A stretch of DNA of 20,513 bases from JAYSFC01 sp041913505. GTDB taxonomy: Bacteria > Pseudomonadota > Gammaproteobacteria > Burkholderiales > Burkholderiaceae_C. The notes under the pieces were generated by a model. The model worked only from the letters and a program-made list of their open reading frames with translations. It was not told the origin of the DNA and searched no databases. The DNA is taken from assembly GCA_041913505.1 (NCBI GenBank), contig JAYSFC010000062.1, forward strand, positions 1 through 20,513. The letters run 5' to 3'. Below, piece after piece: positions 1 to 7,177 of this stretch. Position numbers and translations under genes: made by a program. Every line of letters starts with the position of its first letter. Position 1 is the first letter of the stretch.

Positions 1-1049
1 AGCCCACGCGCAAGACGCAGCTGCACCTGGACCGCTGCCTCACCTGCCGCAACTGCGAAAGCACCTGCCCGAGCGGCGTGCAGTACGGCCACCTGGTGGA
101 CATCGGTCGCAAGATCGTCGACGAGCAGGTGCCGCGCCCTGCGGGCGAGCGGGCGCTGCGCTGGGTGCTCAAGGAGGGGGTGCCCTCGGCGCTGTTCGGC
201 CCCGCGATGAAGCTGGGCCAGGCCGTGCGCGGCGCGTTGCCCGACAAGCTGCGCGCCAAGGTGCCCGAGCCCCGCCCGTCCGGGGCGTGGCCCACGCGCA
301 CGCATGCGCGCAAGGTGCTCATGCTCGCGGGCTGCGTGCAGCCCTCGATGGCGCCCAACATCAACAGCGCCACGGCGCGCGTGCTCGACGCGGCGGGCAT
401 CCAGACCGTGGTGGCGCCCGAGGCGGGCTGCTGTGGCGCGGTGAAGTTCCACCTCAACGACCAGGAGGGCGGCCGCGCACAGATGCGCGCCAACATCGAT
501 GCCTGGTGGCCCTATGTGGAAAAGGGCGAGGTCGAGGCCCTCGTCATGAACGCCTCGGGCTGCGGCGTCACCGTCAAGGAATACGGCCACGCGCTGCAGC
601 ATGACGCGCAGTACGCGGCCAAGGCCGCGCGCATCAGCGCGCTCACGCGCGACCTCTCAGAGCTGCTGCCAGACCTCGTGCCCGCGCTGCGGGCGCGGCT
701 CGGCGGCGTGCCGCAGGGCACCGTGGCCTACCACCCGCCGTGCACGCTGCAGCACGGGCAAAAATTGCGCGGCGGCGTGGAGACGCACCTGCGCGCGCTG
801 GGTTTCGACGTGCGGGTGGCGGCCACCGAATCGCACCTGTGCTGCGGCTCGGCCGGCACCTACTCGGTGCTGCAGCCCGAAATGGCCTACGGCCTGCGCG
901 ACCGCAAGCTCGGCCACCTCGGCGCCCTGGAGCCCGTGGTGATCGCGAGCGCGAACATCGGCTGCATCACGCACCTGCAAAGCGGCACGGCCACGCCCGT
1001 GCGGCATTGGGTGGAACTGCTTGACGAGGCCCTGTCGGCGCGCGCCTGA
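1..1049 (+). CDS. glcF: Glycolate oxidase iron-sulfur subunit GlcF, 5'-truncated by the window edge
   Basis: The open frame enters from the left edge with codons starting at base 3. Its beginning lies outside the window. The first visible residues contain a ferredoxin-type cluster motif, CLTCRNCESTCP (about nt 36-71), that is C-x2-C-x2-C-x3-CP. This belongs to the second 4Fe-4S cluster of the GlcF/LutA/GlpC family. Further on are two cysteine-rich CCG modules, 'GCCGAVKFH' near nt 427 and 'LCCGSAGTY' near nt 838, each preceded by a conserved single cysteine ('AGCVQPSM', 'PPCTLQH'). By family knowledge this is the electron-transfer subunit of membrane-associated glycolate oxidase (GlcDEF), which oxidises glycolate to glyoxylate. 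glcD and glcE would be expected to the left. A lactate utilisation LutA-like or GlpC role is less likely, because the motif spacing and the 'HPPCTLQHGQKL' stretch fit GlcF best. Confidence 0.9.
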   Translation, partial: PTRKTQLHLDRCLTCRNCESTCPSGVQYGHLVDIGRKIVDEQVPRPAGERALRWVLKEGVPSALFGPAMKLGQAVRGALPDKLRAKVPEPRPSGAWPTRTHARKVLMLAGCVQPSMAPNINSATARVLDAAGIQTVVAPEAGCCGAVKFHLNDQEGGRAQMRANIDAWWPYVEKGEVEALVMNASGCGVTVKEYGHALQHDAQYAAKAARISALTRDLSELLPDLVPALRARLGGVPQGTVAYHPPCTLQHGQKLRGGVETHLRALGFDVRVAATESHLCCGSAGTYSVLQPEMAYGLRDRKLGHLGALEPVVIASANIGCITHLQSGTATPVRHWVELLDEALSARA

Positions 1050-1169
1050 CGCTCCTGGCGGCGCCGGGGTACCCCCTCGCGGAGGCGGCGTCGGCCGGCG
1101 CTGGCATGATGGAGGGTTGTTTTCACTGCTTCGACCTGCGGCCCACCCGCAGGCCATCCGCGATTTGCC

Positions 1170-1988
1170 ATGACCGATTCCGTGTCCGCCGTTCCTGAAA
1201 CAGACACTGCCGCCGCCGCGGCGCCAGCTCCGGCAGCGCCCGCTTCGGACGGCGCTGCGCCCGCCGCCGCGCGGCCCCGGGGCGCCCGCCGCGGAGGCCG
1301 TGGCGCAGCGCGTGGCGGCAAGGGGCGCCGCCCCGAGGCCGCTGCCGCGGTGCCCAACGGCACCGAGCCCGCTCCTGCCGCTGCGAAGGGCCCGCGCACG
1401 CATCCGCTGCTCGAGCAGCTGGCCGCCTGGTACCCGCGCCTGTTCGGCGCCGAGTTCCTGCCGCTCAAGCGCGGCATTTTCCAAGACCTGCTCGACGCCC
1501 ATGCGGACGCGATCGACAAGGACGCGCTCAAGCTCGCGCTGTCGATCCACACCCGCTCCACGCGCTACCTCACGGCCGTAGCGGCCGGCCTGCAGCGCCA
1601 CGACCTGCAGGGCCAGCCCGTGGAGGCCATGGCGCCCGAGCACGTGCACCACGCGCTGCTCGAAGTCTTCCGCCGCCGCCAGCAGCGCAGCGGCGAGGAC
1701 CTGGCGGCGAAGCTGCGCAACCGCATCGTGCAGGCCTTCGAGGCCTCGGGCCTCACGCGCGAGCAGTACGCCGAGCGCGTGCGCGGCCGCGATGAGCGGG
1801 CCAATGCCCTGCTCGACGAAGCCCTGGCCGAGGCCGCCGCGCGTGCCGCCAAGGACGAGGCGCTGCTGCGCGCCTTTGAGGCCAGCGGCCAGAGCCCCGA
1901 GGCCTTTGCCGACATGTACGGCCTGCCCGTGCGCCAGGTGGGCCAGACGCTCGAACGCGCCCGCCAGCGCCGCGCGGCAGGCGCCTGA
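1170..1988 (+). CDS. ProQ/FinO-family RNA chaperone with long basic N-terminal extension
   Basis: The protein has 272 aa. Residues 1-76 are low-complexity Ala/Pro with an Arg/Gly-rich basic block (about 36-55, RGARRGGRGAARGGKGRR) and are probably disordered. Residues 78-172 match the ProQ/FinO fold, with the typical 'LAAWYPRLF', 'PLKRGIFQDL', 'ALSIHTRSTRYLTAV' and 'HALLEVFRRR' segments. The domain binds structured sRNAs and mRNA 3' ends and acts in post-transcriptional control. The C-terminal 100 residues are predicted helical and charged, with no Tudor-like domain as in E. coli ProQ. The ATG at 1170 is the only reasonable start before the tail. It stands 120 bp after glcF, so it is probably a separate unit. 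The layout, with a disordered basic tail ahead of the ProQ domain, differs from enterobacterial ProQ, where the domain is N-terminal. Confidence 0.88.
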   Translation: MTDSVSAVPETDTAAAAAPAPAAPASDGAAPAAARPRGARRGGRGAARGGKGRRPEAAAAVPNGTEPAPAAAKGPRTHPLLEQLAAWYPRLFGAEFLPLKRGIFQDLLDAHADAIDKDALKLALSIHTRSTRYLTAVAAGLQRHDLQGQPVEAMAPEHVHHALLEVFRRRQQRSGEDLAAKLRNRIVQAFEASGLTREQYAERVRGRDERANALLDEALAEAAARAAKDEALLRAFEASGQSPEAFADMYGLPVRQVGQTLERARQRRAAGA

Positions 1989-2012
1989 GCCGCCGCACCC
2001 GGGCGGTGACAA

Positions 2013-2053
2013 GCTCCTGACACGACGCTGTCAGGAGCCCCCCCGCAGCATGG
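2013..2053. promoter_or_regulatory. Operator-like palindrome 1 upstream of the VOC gene
   Basis: A perfect 10-bp inverted repeat, GCTCCTGACA (2013-2022) and TGTCAGGAGC (2029-2038), encloses six bases and is followed by a downstream GCAGCATGG (2045-2053). The same arrangement recurs at 2495-2535 with 32 of 41 bases identical, including the exact spacing to GCAGCATGG. It lies between proQ and the VOC start codon. Because both copies precede genes beside a WYL regulator, I infer an operator rather than a terminator. No T-run follows. Confidence 0.65.
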
Positions 2054-2088
2054 AGTCCTTCGCAACCCAACCGTTCAAGGAGCATTCC

Positions 2089-2478
2089 ATGACCACCGCT
2101 TTCTCCACCCACGCCATCAACTGGTTCGAGATCCCCTGCGCCGACCTGGGCCGTGCACAGGCCTTCTACGAGCACCTGCTGGGCCGCCCCCTGCGCCGCG
2201 AGGACTTCGGCGGCGAGCCCATGGCCGTCTTCGCCCACGACAAGCCCGCAGCGGGCGGCTGCCTCGTGGCGGGCCCGCAGCGCCGCACGGCCCCCGATGC
2301 GGGCGTGCGCATCTACCTCGACTGCGAGCCCGGCGTGGAGGCCGCGCTCGCCCGCGTGGCACCCGCGGGCGGCCAGGTGGTTGACGCCTGCATGGCGCTG
2401 CCCCAGGGCATGGGCTTCATCGCCCACATCCGCGACACCGAGGGCAACACCGTCGGCCTGCACGCCATGGCGCGATGA
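2089..2478 (+). CDS. VOC family protein (glyoxalase/bleomycin-resistance/dioxygenase fold)
   Basis: The protein has 129 aa. The ATG at 2089 is chosen because AAGGAG at 2077-2082 stands six bases upstream and homologous VOC proteins start just before the first beta strand. The frame is also open far upstream inside proQ, but that part is not coding. Typical single-VOC features are 'INWFEIPCADLGRAQAFYEHLLG' (about residues 10-32, split strand-helix), a middle 'VRIYLDCE' strand and the C-terminal 'DTEGNTVGLHAM' module, which carries the usual metal or active-site strand. The substrate cannot be told. Its neighbours are a GyrI-like protein and a WYL regulator. It carries operator 1 in its leader and is probably co-controlled with the next gene. 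Confidence 0.85.
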   Translation: MTTAFSTHAINWFEIPCADLGRAQAFYEHLLGRPLRREDFGGEPMAVFAHDKPAAGGCLVAGPQRRTAPDAGVRIYLDCEPGVEAALARVAPAGGQVVDACMALPQGMGFIAHIRDTEGNTVGLHAMAR

Positions 2479-2494
2479 GGGCGGGGCCGCGCGG

Positions 2495-2535
2495 GCTGCT
2501 GACACCCCGTTGTCAGTAGCCTGGCGGCAGCATGG
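2495..2535. promoter_or_regulatory. Operator-like palindrome 2 upstream of the GyrI-like gene
   Basis: GCTGCTGACA (2495-2504) and TGTCAGTAGC (2511-2520) form a 26-bp inverted repeat with one mismatch and a six-base centre. GCAGCATGG follows at 2527-2535. It is a second copy of the block at 2013-2053, in the same orientation and with the same distance between its parts. It lies 36 bp before the start codon of the GyrI-like gene. Confidence 0.65.
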
Positions 2536-2570
2536 CGGGCCGTTCACTGGTTTCTTCAGGAGAAAAATCC

Positions 2571-3041
2571 ATGACCCCTTCCGTTGTCCAGGTGCCCGCC
2601 TTCAGCGTGGCGGGCATTGCCGTGCGCACCTGCAACCGTGATGAAATGGCCCCCGAGCGCGCGCGCATCGGTGGCTTGTGGGACCGGTTCTTCAGCGAGA
2701 GCTGGGCCCGCCGCCTGCCCGGCCCCGGCGCCGATGGGCTTCTGTTCGGCGTGTACAGCGCCTACGAGTCCGGCCAGCACGGTGCCTTCGACGTGACGGC
2801 TGGCGTATCCGCCGCCGGCCAGGCCGAGCCGCCCGTGGGCATGGACCGCGTCGAGGTGCAGCCCGGTGACTACCTCGTGTTCCACGGCGAGGGCGCCATG
2901 CCGCAGATGGTGATCGACGCCTGGGGCATGGTGTGGCGCTACTTCGAGGCCCACCCCGAGGTGCGCCGCCGCTTCGCGACCGACTTCGAACGCTACGACG
3001 GGCCCGAGCACGTGGCCATCCACATCGGCGTGCTGCCTTGA
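2571..3041 (+). CDS. GyrI-like / AraC effector-binding domain protein
   Basis: The protein has 156 aa. The ATG at 2571 has AGGAG at 2558-2562, eight bases upstream. The whole protein is one GyrI-like (AraC effector-binding, SHS2-type) module without a DNA-binding domain. Diagnostic pieces are the N-terminal 'FSVAGIAVRT', 'IGGLWDRFFSE', 'LFGVYSAYES', 'YDVTAG'-like 'AFDVTAGVSA', 'PGDYLVFHGEG' and a C-terminal 'FERYDG....VAIHIGVLP'. Such stand-alone domains bind small hydrophobic or cationic ligands, and some hydrolyse them. The ligand here is unknown. Operator 2 stands directly upstream, and the WYL regulator is the next gene. Confidence 0.82.
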   Translation: MTPSVVQVPAFSVAGIAVRTCNRDEMAPERARIGGLWDRFFSESWARRLPGPGADGLLFGVYSAYESGQHGAFDVTAGVSAAGQAEPPVGMDRVEVQPGDYLVFHGEGAMPQMVIDAWGMVWRYFEAHPEVRRRFATDFERYDGPEHVAIHIGVLP

Positions 3042-3063
3042 GGCGGGACGCTACCTATGCTCT

Positions 3064-3076
3064 GGTTTTCATAGCT
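3064..3076 (-). repeat. Dispersed TAGCTA-type repeat, copy A
   Basis: GGTTTTCATAGCT at 3064-3076 (AGCTATGAAAACC on the - strand) lies in the 82-bp gap between the GyrI-like gene and the WYL gene. The same core occurs in three other intergenic gaps of this window (near 7158, 12500 and 18671). It is listed as one member of a short dispersed repeat family. Confidence 0.5.
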
Positions 3077-3123
3077 GCTCAAAACCGTACCATGCGGACC
3101 ATCCGCCGTATTTGCTGAAAACC

Positions 3124-3879
3124 ATGCGCCGTGCCGACCGCCTGTTCCAGATCGTCCAGCTCATCCGGGGCCGGCGCCTGTCCACGGCCGCTTTTCTCGC
3201 CGGGCGGCTGGAGGTGTCGCTGCGCACCATCTACCGCGACGTGGCCGACCTGCAGCACCAGGGCGTGCCCATCGAGGGCGAGGCCGGCGTGGGCTACCGC
3301 CTGGGCGCGGGCTTTGAGCTGCCGCCGCTGATGTTCAGCCAGGGCGAGGCCAATGCCCTCGTGGCCGCGGCAAGGCTCGCCCAGACCTGGGTGGATGGCG
3401 GCATGGCGCGCGAGATCGAGGGCGCCTTGGGCAAGATCCTCTCGGTGCTGCCGCCCGCCGCGCGCGTGGCAGCCGAGGCGCAGGCGCTCTACGCACCCGG
3501 CTCGGGCCTGGACGCGCGGGCCCAGGCCGCGCTGCAGGCGCTGCGCGAGGCCGTGCAGTCCTGCCATGTGGTGCAGCTCGACTACGCCGACGTGCAGGGC
3601 CGGCCCAGCCTGCGGCGCGTGCGGCCGCTGGGGTGCTTCTACTGGGGCAAAGTGTGGACGCTGTCGGCCTGGTGCGAGCTGCGCAATGACTTCCGGGGCT
3701 TTCGCATCGACCGCATCGCGGCCTTCGAGGTGCTTGACGAGCGCTTCCGCCAGGAGCCCGGCAAGACCCTGGCCGACCTGCTGCGCCAGGTCGAGGCGCA
3801 AATGCGCGACTGCCCGGCCGAGGGGCCGGACGGCGCCGCGCCCTTCCCCGCACAACCTTCTTCCTCCTCTTTGCCATGA
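3124..3879 (+). CDS. WYL-domain transcriptional regulator (HTH_11 + WYL, YafY type)
   Basis: The protein has 251 aa from the ATG at 3124. An in-frame TTG at 3112 would add four residues. Residues 1-60 form the winged helix of the HTH_11/DeoR-like type ('MRRADRLFQIVQLIRG', 'LEVSLRTIYRDVADL', 'GVGYRLGAGFELPPLMF'). Residues about 135-230 form the WYL ligand-sensing domain ('VVQLDYADVQGR', 'VRPLGCFYWGKVWTLSAWCE', 'DFRGFRIDRI'). By family knowledge WYL regulators bind inverted repeats and respond to a ligand, often a nucleic-acid piece or small molecule. The two matching palindromes upstream of the preceding two genes are the natural target candidates. Its stop codon overlaps the next start as ATGA (3876-3879), so it is co-translated with the DHFR-like gene. 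Confidence 0.92.
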   Translation: MRRADRLFQIVQLIRGRRLSTAAFLAGRLEVSLRTIYRDVADLQHQGVPIEGEAGVGYRLGAGFELPPLMFSQGEANALVAAARLAQTWVDGGMAREIEGALGKILSVLPPAARVAAEAQALYAPGSGLDARAQAALQALREAVQSCHVVQLDYADVQGRPSLRRVRPLGCFYWGKVWTLSAWCELRNDFRGFRIDRIAAFEVLDERFRQEPGKTLADLLRQVEAQMRDCPAEGPDGAAPFPAQPSSSSLP

Positions 3880-4427
3880 CCGAAATCGTTTACTACGTGG
3901 CCGCGTCGCTGGACGGCCGCATCGCAGGCCCGCGCGGCGAGCTCGACTGGCTGTTCGCCTTCGACCAGGCGGGCACCGACTACGGCCTGGCCGACTTCAT
4001 GGCAGGCGTCGACGCCGTCGTGATGGGGCGTGCCACCTACGATGCGGTACTCGGCCTGGGCTGGTCCTATGGCGACCGCCCCGCCTGGGTGCTGAGCCAC
4101 CGTGCCCGCCCGGGCGGCCCAGATGCGCCGCCCGCGTCCGTGCGCTGGGGGGCGCTCGATCCCGCCACGCTGCTCGCGCAGTGCCGCGCCCAGGGGCTGC
4201 GCCGCGTGTGGCTGCTGGGCGGCGGCGACGTGGCGGGGCAGTTCCTGCGCGCGGGCTGCGTGCACCGGCTCATGCTGGCCACCATTCCCGTCACGCTCGG
4301 CGGCGGGCTGCCGCTGTGGGGCGCGGGGGGCGAACTGGCGCCCCGGCGCTGGGCGTTGCGCGCGCACCAGGCCTACCCCAACGGCGTGCTCACGCAGGAC
4401 TTCACCTGCGAGGATTGCGCGCCGTAG
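3876..4427 (+). CDS. Dihydrofolate reductase family protein (RibD C-terminal domain-like)
   Basis: The protein has 183 aa. Its start ATG overlaps the WYL stop by four bases. The fold markers of stand-alone RibD_C/DHFR-like proteins are present: 'VYYVAASLDGRIAGPRGELDWL' (first strand and loop, about 5-26), 'VDAVVMGRATYDAVL' (about 46-60), 'GDRPAWVLS', 'RRVWLLGGGDVAGQFL' (the Gly-rich NADPH-binding loop, about 110-125) and 'LATIPVTLGGGLPLW'. The family reduces small substrates with NADPH, but the true substrate of these stand-alone proteins is generally unknown. It is not the essential folate enzyme. It probably belongs to the WYL-controlled set, given the overlap. Confidence 0.88.
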   Translation: MTEIVYYVAASLDGRIAGPRGELDWLFAFDQAGTDYGLADFMAGVDAVVMGRATYDAVLGLGWSYGDRPAWVLSHRARPGGPDAPPASVRWGALDPATLLAQCRAQGLRRVWLLGGGDVAGQFLRAGCVHRLMLATIPVTLGGGLPLWGAGGELAPRRWALRAHQAYPNGVLTQDFTCEDCAP

Positions 4428-4477
4428 CGCTGCGGCGCGCCTGGACGCCGCGCTCCGCCGGTGCGATGCTTGCCGCC

Positions 4478-5662
4478 ATGTCCACCGTGCCGCGCCGGGT
4501 GCTGCCCGTCATCGTGTTCTCGCAGTTCGCGGGCACGGCGCCGTGGTTTGCCACCAACGCGGTCATGCCCGACCTGCAGCGCGCCTGGGGGCTGCCGGCC
4601 AGCGCCGTGAGCATGCTCACCTCGGCGGTGCAACTGGGCTTCGTGGCCGGCACCCTGGTGTTCGCGCTGTGGATGGTGGCGGACCGCTTCCGCCCGACGC
4701 GCGTGTTCCTGGCCTGCGCCGTGCTGGGCGCGATCGCGAACGCGCTCACCGTGGTGCTCGGCGGCGGGCAGTGGGCGCTGCTGCTGGCGCTGCGCTTCGC
4801 CGTGGGCTTCCTGCTCGCGGGCATCTACCCCGTGGGCATGCGCATTGCGGCCGGCTGGTACCGTGAGGGGCTGGGCGCGGCCATGGGCGTGCTCATCGGG
4901 GCGCTCGTGCTCGGCACGGCGCTGCCGCACGGGCTGCGCGCGCTGGGCGGGCTGTGGCTGCCGTGGCAGGCCGTGGTGCTCAGCGTGTCGGCACTGACCC
5001 TGCTCGGCGGCCTGGCCACGGCCGCCCTGGTGCCCGATGCGGCACAGCGCCCGCGCGGTGCCCGGCTCACGCCGCGCGGCCTGGCGGTGATCTGGGCGGA
5101 TACGCGCGTGCGCGCCTCGGTGTTCGGCTACTTCGGCCACATGTGGGAGCTGTATGCCTTCTACGTGCTCGTGCCGCTGATCCTCGCCACCCACCTGTCG
5201 GGCACGGCCCTCAGCTGGGCCGCGTTCGGGGTCATTGCCGTGGGCTTCATGGGCTGCGCGGTGGGCGGCCTCGCGGCGCGGCGGCTGGGCAGCGCGCGCG
5301 TGGCGGCGGCGCAGCTCGCGGCCAGCGGCCTGTGCGGGCTCGCAAGCCCCTGGCTGCTGGGGGCGCCGTGGCCGTGGTTCGCCGCCTGGATGGTGGTGTG
5401 GGGCACCACGGTGGTCGGTGATTCGCCGCAGTTTTCCACCCTCACGGCACGCAATGCGCCGCCCGAGATGGTGGGCAGCGTGCTCACGTTCGCCAACAGC
5501 ATCGGCTTCGCCATCACGGTGCTGAGCATCGAGCTGTTCGTGCGCGCGGGCGAGGCCCTGCCGCTGGACCGCCTGCTGCCGTGGCTGGCCCTGGGGCCGG
5601 TGCTGGGGCTGTACATGCTGCGCCCCCTGTGGCGCGAGCGCGTCGCGCCGGGCCGCTCGTGA
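4478..5662 (+). CDS. MFS transporter, 12 membrane segments
   Basis: The protein has 394 aa from the ATG at 4478. An in-frame ATG at 4466 would add four residues (MLAA), and no clear ribosome site separates them. It is hydrophobic throughout, with about twelve membrane helices in two halves joined by a charged loop near 'DAAQRPRGARLTPRG'. The MFS-A-like loop between helices 2 and 3 is visible as 'ALWMVADRFRPTRVF', and 'RFAVGFLLAGIYPVGMRIAAGWY' corresponds to helices 4-5. Substrate is not deducible; cyanate/nitrate-type or drug-type exporters are possible. The frame remains open far upstream but is not coding there. It lies 50 bp after the DHFR-like gene and may be the end of the same transcript. 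Its stop is 13 bp from the convergent glutathione peroxidase stop. Confidence 0.85.
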   Translation: MSTVPRRVLPVIVFSQFAGTAPWFATNAVMPDLQRAWGLPASAVSMLTSAVQLGFVAGTLVFALWMVADRFRPTRVFLACAVLGAIANALTVVLGGGQWALLLALRFAVGFLLAGIYPVGMRIAAGWYREGLGAAMGVLIGALVLGTALPHGLRALGGLWLPWQAVVLSVSALTLLGGLATAALVPDAAQRPRGARLTPRGLAVIWADTRVRASVFGYFGHMWELYAFYVLVPLILATHLSGTALSWAAFGVIAVGFMGCAVGGLAARRLGSARVAAAQLAASGLCGLASPWLLGAPWPWFAAWMVVWGTTVVGDSPQFSTLTARNAPPEMVGSVLTFANSIGFAITVLSIELFVRAGEALPLDRLLPWLALGPVLGLYMLRPLWRERVAPGRS

Positions 5663-5675
5663 AGGCCGCGTGGCG

Positions 5676-6164
5676 TCAGGCCGCCAGCGCGGCCTCGATG
5701 TCGCCCGTAAGCTTTTGCGGGGTGTCCTGTGGCGCGTAACGGCGGATCACGCGCCCGTCGCGCCCCACGAGGAACTTGGTGAAGTTCCACTTGATGGCCT
5801 TGCTGCCCAGCAGCCCCGGCGCCTCGGCCGTGAGCCAGCGATACAGCGGCGTGGCATCGGCGCCGTTGACGTCAATCTTGGCCATCATCGGAAAGCTCAC
5901 GCCATAGTTGAGCTGGCAGAAGCTGGCGATTTCCTCGTTGCTGGCAGGGTCCTGGTGGCCGAACTGGTTGCACGGGAAGCCGAGCACGACGAGGCCCCGG
6001 GCCGCGTACTGCTGGTGCAGCGCCTCCAGCCCCGCAAACTGCGGCGTGAAACCGCAGGCGCTGGCCGTGTTGACGATGAGCAGCACCTTGTCGCGATACT
6101 GAGACAGCGGCACGGGCGGGCCGCTCATGGGCTGGGCTTCGAAGTCGTAGATGCTCGCGGTCAT
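5676..6164 (-). CDS. Glutathione peroxidase (thioredoxin-type GPx)
   Basis: The protein has 162 aa. The ATG at 6164 is preceded on the - strand by GGGAG, and this start fits the usual N-terminus (MTASIYDF); 18 further codons upstream are open but unlikely. The catalytic tetrad is visible: peroxidatic Cys37 in 'NTASACGFT', Gln67 in 'FPCNQFGHQ', and Trp126-Asn127 in 'KWNFTKFLV'. Cys83 in 'FCQLNYGVSFP' matches the resolving cysteine of cysteine-type GPx, so the enzyme probably uses thioredoxin rather than glutathione to reduce H2O2 and lipid hydroperoxides. No signal peptide, so cytoplasmic. It is downstream of the EamA gene with an 82-bp gap and may be co-transcribed. Confidence 0.93.
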   Translation of the reverse strand: MTASIYDFEAQPMSGPPVPLSQYRDKVLLIVNTASACGFTPQFAGLEALHQQYAARGLVVLGFPCNQFGHQDPASNEEIASFCQLNYGVSFPMMAKIDVNGADATPLYRWLTAEAPGLLGSKAIKWNFTKFLVGRDGRVIRRYAPQDTPQKLTGDIEAALAA

Positions 6165-6246
6165 GGAGGCTCCCAAAAAACCTGTGGCGGGCGGCGTGCC
6201 TTCGGGTCTTGCCGGCAACGGATTCTACGGAGGCCGCCCGTGGGGC

Positions 6247-7122
6247 TCAACGCCGCCGCAGCGCGGCCAGCAGTGCCGCAAGCATGATGAGCGCGCCGCC
6301 AAGCAGCGTGCGCGGCGCGAGTTGCGCCGAGGCGAGCAGCACCGAGGAGACGCTGGCGAACGCCACCTCCGACAGCATCACCACGGCCGTGGTGCCCGAG
6401 GGCAGTCGCGCCGCGCCGTACTGCAGCGCCCAGTTGCCCACCATGAACAGCAGCGATAGCACGAGCGCCACCCCGGCCCAGGCAAGGTCGAAGGCCGGAA
6501 AGCCCGGCACGTAGCCCGCCGCCGTGCCCGCCAGCGCGCTCAGGAGGGCCAGTGCGCAGCAGCCGCCGAACATGGCGAGCATGCGCGCTGGCCCCGGCAC
6601 CGTGTGCAGGCGGCGCAGCAGCACGTTGGTGAGCGCGAACATGAAGCCGCCGAGCAGCGCCAGGGCGTCGGCCATCGAGAGGTTGCGCGCCAGGCTGCGC
6701 CATGACGCCTCGGGCGGCAGCAGCACCAGGGCCACGCCGCCGAACGCCAGCGCGAGCCGCGCCAGGGCCGCGGGCGTGGGGCGCTCGCTCAGGATGCGCC
6801 AGGCCAGCAGCACGGCCCAGGCCGGCATCAGGTAGAACAGCAGGATCACACGCACCACGTCGCCCACCGTCACGGCCCAGTTGAAGGCTACGTTGTTCAG
6901 CCCCGAGCTGACGGCGAGCAGCCACAGCGCGGGGTGCGGCAGTGCCTGGCGCAGCGTGCCGGGGCGCAGCGCCAGCAGGCCCAGCAGCACGAGGCCGTAC
7001 ATCAGCGCCGTGGCCCACAGCGGGTGCAGGCCCGCCGCGTGCATGGCGCGGAACGGCCACCACGACAGCCCCCAGACCAGGGCATTGAACAGCAGGGCGA
7101 AAATGGGCAGCGGCGATTGCAT
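6247..7122 (-). CDS. EamA/DMT-family membrane transporter
   Basis: The protein has 291 aa. The ATG at 7122 is chosen because the first helix follows at once (MQSPLPIFALLFNALVWG); eleven more codons upstream are open but polar and overlap the repeat region. About ten membrane helices lie in two EamA repeats. Typical elements are 'VWGLSWWPFRAM' near the start, 'SGLNNVAFNWAVTVG' (repeat 1) and 'NWALQYGAARLPSGTTAVVMLSEVAFA' in repeat 2 (the conserved P-E helix, about 230-258). The protein ends in a basic tail, ALRRR. These proteins export or import metabolites such as amino acids or nucleotides. The substrate cannot be read. It follows lplT on the same strand with a 55-bp gap carrying repeat copy B. 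Confidence 0.87.
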   Translation of the reverse strand: MQSPLPIFALLFNALVWGLSWWPFRAMHAAGLHPLWATALMYGLVLLGLLALRPGTLRQALPHPALWLLAVSSGLNNVAFNWAVTVGDVVRVILLFYLMPAWAVLLAWRILSERPTPAALARLALAFGGVALVLLPPEASWRSLARNLSMADALALLGGFMFALTNVLLRRLHTVPGPARMLAMFGGCCALALLSALAGTAAGYVPGFPAFDLAWAGVALVLSLLFMVGNWALQYGAARLPSGTTAVVMLSEVAFASVSSVLLASAQLAPRTLLGGALIMLAALLAALRRR

Positions 7123-7146
7123 GAAATCAGCCCCAGGTGCGCATCC

Positions 7147-7171
7147 GCTATGCACCAGTAGCTATGAAAAC
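7147..7171 (+). repeat. Dispersed TAGCTA-type repeat, copy B
   Basis: In the gap between lplT and the EamA gene, GCTATG occurs at 7147-7152 and again at 7161-7166 inside GTAGCTATGAAAAC (7158-7171). The 14-bp periodicity and the AGTAGCTAT..AAAAC core resemble copy D near 18671-18696. Confidence 0.5.
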
Positions 7172-7177
7172 AGGAGT

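Noticed and set aside
657..2012. Long open frame on the - strand across glcF and proQ
   Set aside because: It lies opposite two recognised genes, its translation is Gly/Arg/Ala-rich with no domain, and such antisense frames are normal in DNA of this GC level.
2013..2038. Palindrome after proQ as a rho-independent terminator
   Set aside because: No T-run follows, and the same block recurs with the same flanking GCAGCATGG before another gene, which fits an operator better.
2028..2051. TGTCA arm and CAGCAT as a -35/-10 pair
   Set aside because: The spacer would be only 12 bp; the arrangement is conserved but not a normal sigma-70 promoter, so no promoter was assigned.
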